Shown: positions 6,380 to 6,517 of the stretch, piece by piece
Position numbering within the stretch: position 1 is the first letter of the stretch
Layout: every line of letters begins with the position of its first letter
Origin: Porphyrobacter sp.
Lineage (GTDB): Bacteria > Pseudomonadota > Alphaproteobacteria > Sphingomonadales > Sphingomonadaceae
Assembly (NCBI GenBank): GCA_014359685.1
Contig: JACIYY010000125.1
Location: forward strand, 1-6,517
Length of the DNA stretch: 6,517 bases
Direction: 5' to 3'
Notes under the pieces: generated by a model
What the model saw: the letters and a program-made list of their open reading frames with translations, nothing else
The model's database searches: none
Told to the model about the DNA's origin: nothing
Made by a program: the position numbers and the translations under genes

Positions 6380-6517
6380 CCCAGCACCAGACCGCCAATT
6401 CGTTCCGCAACCAGCCCGACGAGAACGGCCATTTCGGCGCCTTCGGCGGCCGCTATGTCGCCGAAACGCTGATGCCGCTGGTGCTGGAGCTGGAGCGCGA
6501 ATACCGCGCCGCCAAGG
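6376..6517 (+). CDS. trpB: tryptophan synthase beta chain, N-terminal part (cut by window end)
   Basis: TrpB joins indole and serine to make tryptophan with PLP, in an alpha2-beta2 complex with TrpA. Only 47 codons are present, about an eighth of the usual 400-residue chain. The visible part holds the family's N-terminal hallmark, [19 protein letters not shown], after a short polar leader ([17 protein letters not shown]). The PLP lysine and catalytic residues lie beyond the window. The ATG at 6376 overlaps the trpF TGA by 4 bases. The short read is confidently TrpB; trpA is expected next, but this cannot be seen. Confidence 0.95.
   Translation, partial: MTQHQTANSFRNQPDENGHFGAFGGRYVAETLMPLVLELEREYRAAK

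Overview
The window is about 6.5 kb of very GC-rich DNA, densely packed with genes. Protein similarity recognised by eye points to an alphaproteobacterium, most likely a sphingomonad. The gene order LapA-like – pyrF – (SIMPL) – trpF – trpB, a YdbH-type protein next to radC, and relics of the DUF3857/TPR protein common in that group all fit. The family-level assignment is inference from recall, not from a search.

Layout. Positions 25-687 (minus) hold the N-terminal part of a YdbH/AsmA-like envelope protein that stops early, next to the window edge. Divergent from it is radC (735-1445, plus). Positions 1450 to about 2300 (minus) contain no intact gene. Reading across frames recovers scattered pieces of a DUF3857 – (transglutaminase) – TPR protein: the DUF3857 part, then directly the C-terminal TPR part, with many frame changes and the middle missing. 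This is a pseudogene. Positions 2379-3689 encode adenylosuccinate lyase (purB), followed by a plus-strand run: a LapA-like membrane protein (TTG start at 3769), pyrF (GTG start, overlapping the LapA stop by 4 bases), a secreted SIMPL-domain protein (GTG start at 4888), trpF (5744-6379), and the first 47 codons of trpB (from 6376, overlapping the trpF stop by 4 bases), which is cut by the window end.

How the genes relate. purB (IMP to AMP), pyrF (UMP) and trpF/trpB (tryptophan) are housekeeping biosynthesis genes. PurB and PyrF supply nucleotides; TrpF and TrpB catalyse neighbouring steps of tryptophan synthesis. LapA-like/pyrF and trpF/trpB are tightly coupled pairs; SIMPL sits between them with gaps of about 55-58 bp. 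No RNA genes, insertion sequences, CRISPR arrays or phage genes were seen. I found no new biological system here; the most notable content is gene decay on both sides of radC.
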